This document shows, in pieces, positions 1 to 8,622 of a stretch of 13,417 nt of DNA. The notes under the pieces were generated by a model. That model ran no database searches, was not told the origin of the DNA, and was given only the letters and a program-made list of their open reading frames with translations. A program made the translations under genes and the position numbers. Origin of the DNA: Pseudomonadota bacterium (GTDB lineage Bacteria > Myxococcota > Polyangia > Polyangiales > Polyangiaceae); assembly GCA_023419055.1 (NCBI GenBank), contig JAEZYO010000786.1, positions 1 to 13,417 of the forward strand. Reading direction: 5' to 3'. The first letter of the stretch is position 1; every line of letters begins with the position of its first letter.

Positions 1-1
1 C

Positions 2-3000
2 GGGAAGCTCCAGAACGAGCGGCTGCACGACGACGACGGCGCGTTCGCCTCGCTGTCGAAGCTCGTGCCGCTCGATCCGATCGACCCCGAGGCGCGCGCG
101 CAGCTGCTCGAGATCGGCGAGCGCCGCTCCGCGCACGAGGCGGTCGCGAAGGTGTTGCTCGAGGCCGCGGATCACGCGGACACCGCCGGGCTCAAGGGCG
201 AGATCCTCACGCGGGTCGCCTTGATCTATCGCGACAAGCTGAACGACTCGGGTCAGGCCGAGAAGGTCTACCGGCGCGTGCTCGAGCTCGATCCGGACGA
301 CGTCGGTCTGGTCCTGCCCGCGGCGCGCTCGCTCGAGAAGATCTACGAGGGATCGGGCGACCACCCGCGCCTCGCCGAGATGCTGAAGGTGCAGGTCAAG
401 TTCGACGACGACGCGGCCAAGCGCCGCGAGCTGCTCGGCAGGCTCGGTGAGCTCAGCCGCGGGGTGCTCGGCGACAGCCAGGGCGCCATCGAAGCGTGGA
501 AGGCGCGGCTCGACGAGCAACCCGACGATCAGGCGGCGCTCGGGGCGCTCGATTCACTCTACGGCGAGACCTCGCGCTACCGCGAGCTGGTGGAGATCCT
601 CGAGCGCCGGCGCGACCTCGCCGAAGACGAGACGAAGCGCCGCGAGCTCAGCGCCCGGCGCGCGGAGGTGCTGTGGAAGCGGCTGTCGCAGGTCGACGAG
701 GCGATCGACGCGTACCAGGGCCTCGTCTCCGAGTTCGGCCCGAGCGCGGAGTCGCTGCTCGCGCTCGAGTCGCTGTTCGGCACCGCCGAGCGCTGGCTCG
801 AGCTCGCCGACACCTACGAGCAGCACCTCGACATCGTCTCGAGCGACGTCGAGCGCCTCGACTTGCTGGCGAAGCTCGGTGACATCAAGCGCCTGCACGT
901 GAAGGACGTGCCCGGAGCGCTCGAGGTGTATCGTCGCGCGCTCACGCTCGACCCTCAGCACGCGCCGAGCCGCGCGGCTCTGGAAACCCTCCTCGACTCC
1001 AGCGAGCCGAGCGCGCGGCGCGAGGCGGCTCAGGTGCTGCGGCCGCTCTACGAGGCGGACCAGCAGCACGAGAAGCTGCTCAGGGTGATCGAGATCGAGA
1101 TCGAGACCACCGAGGACGCGATCGAGAAGCTCAGCGGGCTCGAGGCGGCGCTGAAGGTGGCGGAAGGTCCGCTCGGCGACGCCGGGCGCGCGTTCGGCTA
1201 CGCGGAGCGCGCCGTGCGCACCGCGCTCGGTCACACCGAGGTCTCGCCCTGGCTCACGCACCTCGAGCGGCTGGCGAACGCCACGGGGCGCCAGGCGGAG
1301 TACGTGAAGCTTCTGTGCGACATCGTCGACGGCATTTTCGACGGCGAAGTGCAGCTCTCCATCACGCTGCGCATCGCCGAGCTCGCGCGCGACAAGCTCG
1401 CGGATCGCGAGCTCGCGAAGAGCTACTTCAAGAAGGCGCTGGAGCTTCGGCCCGACGATCGACGAGCGCTGATCGCGCTCGAGTCGCTGTACGAGGAGTC
1501 GGGCGACGCGGCGAACTTGCTCGAGGTGCTCGAGCGCCGCGGCGAGGCGGCGGAGAACGACGAAGAGCGCAAGCGCCTGATGTTCCGGCGCGCGAAGCTT
1601 TTGTCCGACGTGCTCGAGGACAAGCCGCGAGCCATCGGCGTCTACGAGCAGATCCTCGACACCGGCCTCGACCCCGAGGCGGTGAGCCAACTCGAGACCC
1701 TCTACACGCAGGCGGAGCAGTGGAGCGATCTCGTGCGCCTCTACGAGCGCGAGCTCGAGGCGCGCTCGGGCGAGCCGGCAGACCTGCGGGTGAAGATCGC
1801 GTCCGTCGCGGCGCGCCGTCAGTCCGATTTCGAGCGGGCTTTCGAGGAGCTCGAGCAAGCGCTCGCGCAAGACAAGCAGCACTCGGGCGCGGTAGCCGAG
1901 CTCGAGCGCCTGCTCGCGGAGGCCCCGGAGCCCGAGCTCCGCGCGCGCGCGGCCGCGCTCCTCGAGCCGGTGTACTTGGTGCGAGCGGACTTCAACAAGG
2001 TCATGGCGACCTTGCAGGCCCGGCTCGACGTGGCGAGCGATCTGGAGCTCAAGCGCGACCTCCTGCAGCGCTTGGCGCAGCTCTACGAAGAGCAGAAGGA
2101 AGACTACAGGAGCGCGCTCGAGACGATCGCGAAGCTCTACCACGAGGATCTCGCGGACGAGCAGACCCAGGGTGAGCTCGAGCGGCTCGCTCGCGTGGCG
2201 GGAGCCGAGCAACGGCTCGCCGAGATCTACGCGAACGAGCTCGAACAGGTCACGTCCGACGACGCGACCACCGCGAAGCTCTCGCGTCGCACGGGCGAGC
2301 TCTTCGACAAGCTCGGTGACACCGATCGCGCGCACTCGTTCTACGGCAGGGCGCTCGCGTTCGAGCCCGACAGCCGCGAGCTCTTCAAGGCGATCGACTC
2401 CATCCTGCAGCGGACGGAGCGCCACGAGGATCGCGTGGCCCTCTACCGCGACGCGCTGGATCACCGCTTCGACCCCGCCGAGCGGCTCGAGCTCTACCAC
2501 ACCATGGCAGGGCTCCAGCGCGACGCGCTGAAGCGCCCCGACGAGGCCATCGAGACGTACCGTCTCGCCCTCGACGCGGACGAGCGCGACGCAAGGGCGC
2601 TCGACGCGTTGACTGAGCTCTACCAGACGCGGGAGCGCTGGGACGACCTCGGGGAGCTCTACCTCAGGCGCGCCGAGCAGGCCGAGAGCCCGAGCGCCGG
2701 CGCCGGGTACCGGCTCTCGCTTTCTCGCTTGCACAAGAAGCTCGGTCAGAAAGAGCGAGCGGTGGACCAGCTCGAGGCCATCGTGAGCGAGGTGCCGAGC
2801 CACAAGGAGGCGCTCGCCGAGCTCGAGGCGCTCCGCGACGACGAGCTCCTGAAAGAGCGCGTCGTCGAGATCTTGCGGCCGCTCTACGAATCGGCGGACG
2901 ACTGGCGCCGCCTGATTCAGCTCAACGAGGATCGCTTCAAGCTCGCCAACGACGCCGAGAAGGTCGGCGTCTTGCGAGAGACGGCCGAGCTCTGGGAAAA

Positions 3001-6000
3001 GCGCGGTAACGATCTCGACCGCGCGCGCCGCGCGCTCGAAGCGGCCGTGCACCTCGATCCGGAGGACGGCGCGCTGCGCGGCGAGTACGAGCGCCTGGTC
3101 GAGCAGACGGAGGCCTGGACCGAGGCGGCACAGGCCTACGAGGCGGTGCTCGAAGAGAGACCCGATCTCGACAGCAAGCGCGACGTGTTGGCGGTGCTCG
3201 CTCGGCTCCACGACGAGAAGCGGGACGACCCGCGCGCGGCGCTGCTCGCCTACGAGCGCCTGCACCGCGCAGACGAGTCGGAGCTCGAGCCGGTCGCGGC
3301 GATGGAGCGTCTGGCGACGTTGCTCAGCGATTGGCCCGCGCTGGTTCGCGTCCTGGTCGACAAGGCCGAGCTCGTGCTCGACGACTCGGAGCGCGCGAGC
3401 ATCTGGCGCCACGTCGGTGAGGTGCGCCGCGACATGCTCGACGAGCGTGAGGGCGCCATCAACGCCTACGAGCGCGCCGCGGAGCTCGAACCCGACAGCT
3501 CCTTCACGGTGGACTGCCTGATCGAGCTCTACGAACAGAAGGGAGACCCGGCGCGCCTGGTCGAGCTCTATCAGCGCCGCGTCGAGCTCTCGGGCGAGGA
3601 CGACGCCGATCTCAAGTACGAGCTCTTGACCGCGTCCGCGAAGCGCTACGAGAGCGAGCTCGGTGATCGCCCGCGCGCGATCGACGCGCTCACCCAGGCG
3701 CTCGCCGCGCGTCCGGCGGATCGGCCCACCATCGCGGCGTTGAACCGCCTCTACCGGGCCGAGGCCATGTGGTCCGAGCTGCTCGAGAATCTGAAGCTCG
3801 AAGCGGGGATGGCGGAAAAGCCGGAAGAGCGCGCGCTGCTCCGCAAGGAGATGGGCAACGTGCTCGCCGACAAGCTCGAGACCTACGACGAGGCCCTCGA
3901 GGCCTACCGCCAAGCGCTCGAAGAGGCTCCGGAGGACGGGGAAGCGATCGAAGCGGTGCGCGTGATCGGCAAGGAGCACGAGGAGCTTCGCCGCCCCGTC
4001 GCGGACATCCTGGTGCCGGTGCTGTCACGGACCTCGCGCCATGAAGCCCTGGTGGACGCGCTCGAGCTGCGCTTGACGGCGGAGGCCGATCCCAACGAGC
4101 GCACGCAGACGCTCGTCACCATCGCCGAGGTGCTCGAGGAAAAGCTCGGTCGCCAGGCAGACGCGCTGAGCGCGCTGCTCCGCGCGCTCGCCGAGCGTCC
4201 CGAGGCCGAGGATCTGCACGCCGACATCGAGCGCCTCGCGGACGGTGTCGCGGGCGGATGGAAGCGCTACGCAGACGCGCTCAACGAGCGCGCGGGCAAC
4301 ACGTTCGACGCCGAGCTCGCCAAGGACCTGTTCGTCCGCCTCGGCAAGGTCGCCGAGCTCAAGCTCGACGACCCCACTCGGGGTGTCGAAGCGTACGAGC
4401 GCGCCCTCGAGCAAGCTGGCGATCAGCCGGAGCTGCTCGAGGCGCTCGACCGGCTCTACGCGCGCATCGGAAACTTCGACAAGGTCGCCGAGACCATCGA
4501 GCGGCGCGTCGTGGTGGAGCCGTCCGGCGACAAGCAGGCGGAGCTCTATCACCGGCTCGGCCTGCTGCAGATCGAGAAGTTCGAAGATCCGTCGCGCGGC
4601 CTCGGCTCGCTCAGGCTGGCGCTCGAGCGCGTGCCGACGCACGAAGGTTCGGTCGAAGCCCTCGAGAAGCTCACGGACGATCGGGAGCTCTTCGAGGAGA
4701 CCGCCGAGGTGCTCGAGGAGGTCTATCGCCGCCAGAACCAGACCGATCGCTTGGCGAAGCTCTACGAAAAGCGCGTCGGGTTCGCGGCCACGCCGGAGAT
4801 TCGCCTCGAGATGCGGCAGAGCCTCGCGCGCGTGCTCGAGGACGACGCCAAGGATCCGGCGGCGGCTCAGCGCGTACTCGCGCAGGGCCTCGCCGAAGCG
4901 CCGGGAGAGCCTCTGCTGCTCGACGAGATCGAGCGCCTGGCTCCGCTCACCGGGAACTGGTCCGGCGCGGCGGAGGCCTTGCGAGAAGCGATCGAGAAGA
5001 ACTCGCGACAGCTCCTCCCCGACATCGGCGTGTCGCTCAGCTTGCGTCTCGCGGGCTGGCTCCGCGACAAGGCCGAGGACAAGGCCGGCGCGGAGAAGGC
5101 GCTCGGGCAAGGGCTCGAGTTCGATCCGACGAACGACGAGCTGCTCGAGCAGCTCGAAGCGCTGCAACGGACGCCCGGGCGCGAGCGGGATCTGCTCGAG
5201 ACGCTGCGCCGACGCGGCAAGCTGCAGGACGATCCCACCCGGAGAGAGGAGCTCTACCGCCAGGCCAAGTCGCTGGCCGAGGGGCTCGTGGACGCCTCGC
5301 TCGTCGAAGCCGTGCTGCGCGAGCTCCTCGCTCAGGACGACACGAACGTCTGGGCCATGAACGAGCTCGCGCGCGTGCGCGAGGCGTCGGGCGATTACAA
5401 AGAGACGTTCAAGCTGCTCGTGCGCCTGGTCGATCTGTCGGTCGAGCCTGGCGAGATGAAGGAGCTCCGGCGACGCGCCGCGATCATCGCGCGCGACAAG
5501 CTGGGAGACGACGCGAGCGCCATCGACCTCTTCGAGAAGATCTTCGACGACGATCCGGCGGCGCTCGACGCAGCGCAAGCGTTGCGCGACCTCTACCCGA
5601 AGCAACAGCGCTACGCCGACCTGGGGCGCTTGATCGAGCGCTTGATCGATCTCGCCGAGAGCCCCGAACAGCGAAGCGCCCTCCGCATCGAGCTCGCGCG
5701 CCTGAGCGAGGAACGCTTCAAGGAGCCCGAGCGCGCCGTCGAGCTCTTGCGCACGGTGCTCGAAGAGCAGTCCGAGAACGGCGACGCGGTGGTGTTCCTC
5801 AGCGAGCTCTACGAGCGCAGCGGGCGCGACGAGGATCTGGCCGATCTGCTCACGTCGCAGATCGAAGCGGCGAACGCCCGCGCCGATCTCGCGAGCGAGC
5901 TCCGCTACCAGGTGCGGCTCGGCGAGATCTACGAAGGCCGCCTCAAGAACCGCGAGAAGGCGATCGAGACCTACCGCGCGGTGCTCGCGCGCGACCCGAA

Positions 6001-6910
6001 CCACCGCGGCGCGCTCGAGTGCCTCGCGCGGCTCTACAAGGCCGCCGGGGAGCACGCTCTGGCCGCGGAAGTCACCGACCGCTTGCTCGGGATGAGCGAG
6101 GGCGAGGCGGCGGTGGCGCTCGCGCTCGAGCTCGCCGATCTCCGGGTCAAGCTCGGCGCGCCCGACCAGGCCGCTCAAGCCCTCGAGCGCGGGCTCGCCG
6201 CCGAGCCCAAGAATCCGGCCGCGCGCGACCAGCTCCGCAAGCTCTACGAGAGCATGCAGAGCTGGGACAAGCTCGCGGCGATGACCGCGGAGGACGCGGA
6301 CTTCGTCGAGAAGGTCGACCAGAAGGTGGCGCTCCTCCGGAAGGCTGCGCAGATCCACGCCACGAAGCGCAGCGACTACGGCGCGGCCGCGGAGCTGCTC
6401 GACAAGGCGAGCCAGCAGAAGCCCGAGGACCGAGACCTGATGCTCGAGCTCTGCGACGCGTACAGCGCCTCGGGCCGCGGCAAGCAGGCCGCGGAGGTGC
6501 TGCAGAAGATCGTGGACAGCTACGGAGGCAAGCGCAGCAAGGAGCTCGCCGAGATCCATCGCCGGCTCGCGAACGCTCACCTGGCCGAAGGCAACGCGCC
6601 GAACGCGCTCGAGGAGCTCGACAAGGCGTTCCGCATCGAGCCGGGCAACGTCGCGGTGCTCTCGTCCTTGGGCGAAGTGGCCCTGCAGGTCGCCGACTAC
6701 AAGAAGGCGCAGCAGATGTACCGCGCGCTCCTGTTGCAGAAGCTCGACGAGGCCGGGCCCATCAAGAAGGCGATGGTGTTCTCTCGGCTCGGCGACATCC
6801 ACGACAAGCTGGGTGAGAAGCCGAAGGCGATCCAAATGTACGAGCGCGCGCTCCAAACGGACGACAAGCTCGACGAGGCTCGTCAGAAGCTCAGCGCGTT
6901 GAAGGCCTGA
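2..6910 (+). CDS. Giant TPR-repeat protein, 5'-truncated by the window edge
   Basis: At least 2,303 residues are visible. The frame is open to the left edge, and the residues before the first GTG (position 65) already look like coding sequence of the same kind, so the true start is probably outside the window and GTG65 is not a credible start. The protein is an uninterrupted array of TPR-like helix pairs, with typical A-helix/B-helix signatures such as AIETYRAVLARDPNHRGAL near residue 1966 and AIQMYERALQ near the C-terminus (numbering from GTG65). Two TPRs combine into a module of about 76 residues that usually contains a [W]xxLxxLYExRxE helix and a GDxxRAIxxYxxALxxxP helix. The array runs to the last residue, with no catalytic domain, membrane segment or sorting signal in the visible part. 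TPR solenoids are protein-interaction scaffolds; partner and location are unknown. Composition is rich in Glu, Arg, Leu and Ala. The gene stands alone, followed by a hairpin and then the ABC transporter. Confidence 0.93.
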   Translation, partial: GKLQNERLHDDDGAFASLSKLVPLDPIDPEARAQLLEIGERRSAHEAVAKVLLEAADHADTAGLKGEILTRVALIYRDKLNDSGQAEKVYRRVLELDPDDVGLVLPAARSLEKIYEGSGDHPRLAEMLKVQVKFDDDAAKRRELLGRLGELSRGVLGDSQGAIEAWKARLDEQPDDQAALGALDSLYGETSRYRELVEILERRRDLAEDETKRRELSARRAEVLWKRLSQVDEAIDAYQGLVSEFGPSAESLLALESLFGTAERWLELADTYEQHLDIVSSDVERLDLLAKLGDIKRLHVKDVPGALEVYRRALTLDPQHAPSRAALETLLDSSEPSARREAAQVLRPLYEADQQHEKLLRVIEIEIETTEDAIEKLSGLEAALKVAEGPLGDAGRAFGYAERAVRTALGHTEVSPWLTHLERLANATGRQAEYVKLLCDIVDGIFDGEVQLSITLRIAELARDKLADRELAKSYFKKALELRPDDRRALIALESLYEESGDAANLLEVLERRGEAAENDEERKRLMFRRAKLLSDVLEDKPRAIGVYEQILDTGLDPEAVSQLETLYTQAEQWSDLVRLYERELEARSGEPADLRVKIASVAARRQSDFERAFEELEQALAQDKQHSGAVAELERLLAEAPEPELRARAAALLEPVYLVRADFNKVMATLQARLDVASDLELKRDLLQRLAQLYEEQKEDYRSALETIAKLYHEDLADEQTQGELERLARVAGAEQRLAEIYANELEQVTSDDATTAKLSRRTGELFDKLGDTDRAHSFYGRALAFEPDSRELFKAIDSILQRTERHEDRVALYRDALDHRFDPAERLELYHTMAGLQRDALKRPDEAIETYRLALDADERDARALDALTELYQTRERWDDLGELYLRRAEQAESPSAGAGYRLSLSRLHKKLGQKERAVDQLEAIVSEVPSHKEALAELEALRDDELLKERVVEILRPLYESADDWRRLIQLNEDRFKLANDAEKVGVLRETAELWEKRGNDLDRARRALEAAVHLDPEDGALRGEYERLVEQTEAWTEAAQAYEAVLEERPDLDSKRDVLAVLARLHDEKRDDPRAALLAYERLHRADESELEPVAAMERLATLLSDWPALVRVLVDKAELVLDDSERASIWRHVGEVRRDMLDEREGAINAYERAAELEPDSSFTVDCLIELYEQKGDPARLVELYQRRVELSGEDDADLKYELLTASAKRYESELGDRPRAIDALTQALAARPADRPTIAALNRLYRAEAMWSELLENLKLEAGMAEKPEERALLRKEMGNVLADKLETYDEALEAYRQALEEAPEDGEAIEAVRVIGKEHEELRRPVADILVPVLSRTSRHEALVDALELRLTAEADPNERTQTLVTIAEVLEEKLGRQADALSALLRALAERPEAEDLHADIERLADGVAGGWKRYADALNERAGNTFDAELAKDLFVRLGKVAELKLDDPTRGVEAYERALEQAGDQPELLEALDRLYARIGNFDKVAETIERRVVVEPSGDKQAELYHRLGLLQIEKFEDPSRGLGSLRLALERVPTHEGSVEALEKLTDDRELFEETAEVLEEVYRRQNQTDRLAKLYEKRVGFAATPEIRLEMRQSLARVLEDDAKDPAAAQRVLAQGLAEAPGEPLLLDEIERLAPLTGNWSGAAEALREAIEKNSRQLLPDIGVSLSLRLAGWLRDKAEDKAGAEKALGQGLEFDPTNDELLEQLEALQRTPGRERDLLETLRRRGKLQDDPTRREELYRQAKSLAEGLVDASLVEAVLRELLAQDDTNVWAMNELARVREASGDYKETFKLLVRLVDLSVEPGEMKELRRRAAIIARDKLGDDASAIDLFEKIFDDDPAALDAAQALRDLYPKQQRYADLGRLIERLIDLAESPEQRSALRIELARLSEERFKEPERAVELLRTVLEEQSENGDAVVFLSELYERSGRDEDLADLLTSQIEAANARADLASELRYQVRLGEIYEGRLKNREKAIETYRAVLARDPNHRGALECLARLYKAAGEHALAAEVTDRLLGMSEGEAAVALALELADLRVKLGAPDQAAQALERGLAAEPKNPAARDQLRKLYESMQSWDKLAAMTAEDADFVEKVDQKVALLRKAAQIHATKRSDYGAAAELLDKASQQKPEDRDLMLELCDAYSASGRGKQAAEVLQKIVDSYGGKRSKELAEIHRRLANAHLAEGNAPNALEELDKAFRIEPGNVAVLSSLGEVALQVADYKKAQQMYRALLLQKLDEAGPIKKAMVFSRLGDIHDKLGEKPKAIQMYERALQTDDKLDEARQKLSALKA
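1087..1106 (+). repeat. Hexanucleotide microrepeat GATCGA x3 inside the TPR gene
   Basis: Three exact copies of GATCGA plus a partial fourth encode an alternating Ile-Glu run (IEIEIE). The length is a multiple of three, so gain or loss of one unit keeps the frame. It is probably a by-product of codon bias in an Ile/Glu-rich helix; no function is suggested. Confidence 0.6.
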
Positions 6911-6927
6911 GCCGAGCTCCGGATACT

Positions 6928-6957
6928 GGGGACGCCGGTAAGAGCCGCGGCGTCCCT
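6928..6957 (+). terminator. Hairpin after the TPR gene, possible terminator without a U-tract
   Basis: A perfect 9-bp inverted repeat, GGGACGCCG (6929-6937) and CGGCGTCCC (6948-6956), encloses a 10-nt loop and lies 18 nt after the TPR stop codon. The stem is strong, but no run of T follows (TGAATTCC), so it is not a textbook intrinsic terminator. High-GC bacteria often use such U-poor hairpins, or the hairpin may simply protect the mRNA 3' end. Confidence 0.45.
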
Positions 6958-7027
6958 GAATTCCGGCCGAAACCGGGGCCGTGCTTGCATCGAGGCCGCG
7001 AGCGAGGTCTCTTGAGAGATCCGGTAA

Positions 7028-7888
7028 ATGGCCGACCTGGACAGGACGCTACCTTACGACCCCCGAGCGACGCTCGCGCCGGGGGCGTCGCCGGTAGGAC
7101 GGCTCGGGCGCCGCGCGCTTCGGCTGGGCTTTCACGTTCGTGCTCTGCTCGGCACGCTGGGGGCGGCGGTCACGTCGGTCTTCACGCCGGGCCTCGCGGC
7201 TCGAGACACGGCGCGCCGCATCCTCACGCTGCAAGTGCTCTTCACCGGGTTCGAGGCGCTGCCGCTCGTGAGCGCGATCGCGCTCTTGCTCGGCTCGAGC
7301 ATCATCTTCCAGACGAACCTGATGGTTCCGGGCGCGGACGGCGCGCTGCTCGGTAAGATCCTGGTCGCGGTGGTGCTCCGAGAGCTCGCGCCTCTCATCA
7401 CCGCGATCGTCGTGGCGGGGCGCTCCGGGACGGCCATCGCGACCGAGCTCGGCAACATGAAGGTAAACTCCGAGGTCTTGGCCTTGATGTCGCTCGGCAT
7501 CGACCCGCCGCGCTTCATCGTGTGGCCGCGCCTGCTGGCGAGCGCGATCAGCGTGATCGTCTTGATGATCTATTTCGCCGGTATGGCCTTGTGCGGCGCG
7601 TTCGTGCTCGGACGGCTGATGGAAGGCGCCGCCATCGACGGGGTGCGCTCGGGGATCGCCGCTGCGGTAACTCCGCTCGATCTCCCGTTCTTTCTCGCGA
7701 AGGGCGTGGGGCTGGGCGTGATCGTCGGCTGGCTCGCGTGCCATTTTGGCCTCGAGGTGAAGAGCTCACCCACCGAGGTGCCGCGGATGGCGAGCCGCGC
7801 CGTGGTGACGAGCCTGCTCGGCTGCGTCGTCGTGAACACGCTCCTCACGGGCATTTTCTACTATCTCGTCGGGCCGCCGATTCGTTGA
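7028..7888 (+). CDS. mlaE: MlaE/YrbE-family ABC transporter permease (lipid transport type)
   Basis: This 286-residue inner-membrane protein has the full length and order of the MlaE family. An amphipathic N-terminal region (about 30-60) precedes the hallmark TGFEALPLVSAIALLLGS (73-90), then REL-P-LITAIVVAGRSGTAIATELG (118-142), the cytoplasmic coupling part MKVNSEVLALMSLGIDPPR (144-162), and hydrophobic segments at about 168-198, 221-241 and 258-281. The RExxP...VAGRSGxAIAxELGxMKV block is diagnostic. Family members form a homodimeric permease that works with an MlaF-type ATPase and, in Mla, Mce and TGD systems, an MCE-domain substrate-binding protein, moving phospholipids or other lipids between envelope membranes. 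ATG at 7028 is chosen because translation from it gives a normal N-terminus; the ribosome site (GAGAG, 7014-7018) is weak. The ATPase gene follows within 30 nt. No MCE-domain partner is seen in the window, so substrate and direction are unknown. Confidence 0.93.
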   Translation: MADLDRTLPYDPRATLAPGASPVGRLGRRALRLGFHVRALLGTLGAAVTSVFTPGLAARDTARRILTLQVLFTGFEALPLVSAIALLLGSSIIFQTNLMVPGADGALLGKILVAVVLRELAPLITAIVVAGRSGTAIATELGNMKVNSEVLALMSLGIDPPRFIVWPRLLASAISVIVLMIYFAGMALCGAFVLGRLMEGAAIDGVRSGIAAAVTPLDLPFFLAKGVGLGVIVGWLACHFGLEVKSSPTEVPRMASRAVVTSLLGCVVVNTLLTGIFYYLVGPPIR

Positions 7889-7917
7889 GCCTGACGCTCG
7901 AGTGGTATGCTCGGAGG

Positions 7918-8622
7918 GTGAGCTCAGGGCTCGTGCTCGAGAAGGCGACCTTCCGCTACGGCGAGCTCTGGGTGCTGCTCGAAACGAGCTGGTCCGTGCC
8001 TCGCGGCGGCACGGCGATCCTGACCGGCGAGAACGGCGGAGGGAAGTCGACCCTGCTGTACCTCTGCGCAGGGCTCCTGCCCGCGACGAGCGGACGGGTC
8101 ACGCTCGACGGCCACGCTCCGGACGTCACCAAGCCGAGCGAGCTCGTACGTCAGGGGGTGCGGCGCGGCTTCGTCTTCCAGCACGGCGGCCTGCTCTCGA
8201 ACCGGTCCGCGCTCGAAAACGTGAGCCTTCCGCTTTCGTATCACGCGGATTTGCTGGGGTTCGAGCCGGGGGCGGTCAACCTGCGAGCTCGCGAGCTCCT
8301 GGCGGAGCTCCGGGTCTCCCAGATCGACATGCATGCCCTCCCGGCGCACCTCTCGGTCGGGGTGCGTCAGCGTGTCGCGCTCGCCCGCGCCTTCGCGATG
8401 AACCCGAACTTCGTCTTCATGGACGATCCCGACGCGGGGCTCGACGAGGCAACGAAGCGCCTAGTGTACGAGCGGCTCGGGAGGCTCCGCGACGATCCCG
8501 ACGTGACGACCGTCCTTACCACCACCGATCCCGAGCTCATCGAGTATCTCGGCGCGCCGGTGATGCGCCTCGAGCACGCGAGGCTCTATCGGGGGGTAGC
8601 TCCGCCCGATCAGCGCGCCTGA
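7918..8622 (+). CDS. MlaF-like ABC ATPase with altered catalytic motifs
   Basis: A 234-residue single nucleotide-binding domain, normal in size for the family and evidently the partner of the permease just upstream. Visible motifs: Walker A GENGGGKST (37-45), Q-loop FQ (87-88), signature LSVGVRQR (145-152) and Walker B FVFMDD followed by P-D-A-GLD (165-176). Three positions depart from the usual pattern. The residue after the Walker B Asp, normally the catalytic Glu, is Asp170. The switch His before Asp204 is Thr203 (TVLTTTD). The signature has Val147 where LSGG has Gly. It still aligns over its whole length with no frameshift, so it is not a pseudogene by inspection. The start is uncertain: GTG7918 has GGAGG directly against it with no spacer. 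An in-frame TTG at 7885 would overlap the permease stop (TTGA) and suggest translational coupling; GTG7933 is a shorter option. The 3' end overlaps the convergent DUF2378 gene by 13 nt. Confidence 0.9.
   Translation: MSSGLVLEKATFRYGELWVLLETSWSVPRGGTAILTGENGGGKSTLLYLCAGLLPATSGRVTLDGHAPDVTKPSELVRQGVRRGFVFQHGGLLSNRSALENVSLPLSYHADLLGFEPGAVNLRARELLAELRVSQIDMHALPAHLSVGVRQRVALARAFAMNPNFVFMDDPDAGLDEATKRLVYERLGRLRDDPDVTTVLTTTDPELIEYLGAPVMRLEHARLYRGVAPPDQRA

Noticed and set aside
554..3979. Antisense reading frame of 1,141 codons opposite the TPR gene
   Set aside because: It is the mirror of GC-biased codons (Glu/Leu/Arg on one strand give Leu/Glu/Arg-type codons on the other). It has no recognisable domain, while the sense strand has clear TPRs.
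4258..6816. Plus-strand frame of 852 codons overlapping the TPR gene
   Set aside because: Arg/Ala-rich low-complexity translation typical of an off-frame reading of high-GC DNA, without motifs.
4025..6856. Second long antisense frame (943 codons) opposite the TPR gene
   Set aside because: Same compositional shadow as the one to its left; the sense TPR repeats explain the region.
6961..6980. CCGG/GGCC palindromic stretch between the TPR and permease genes
   Set aside because: Stems of only 4 bp; not distinguishable from base composition.
6974..6989. Sigma-54-like GG-N10-GC element (GG at 6975, TTGCA at 6985) upstream of the permease gene
   Set aside because: Only the GG, one C and the TTGCA match; in 70% GC DNA this arises easily by chance, and no enhancer-binding regulator or site was seen nearby.
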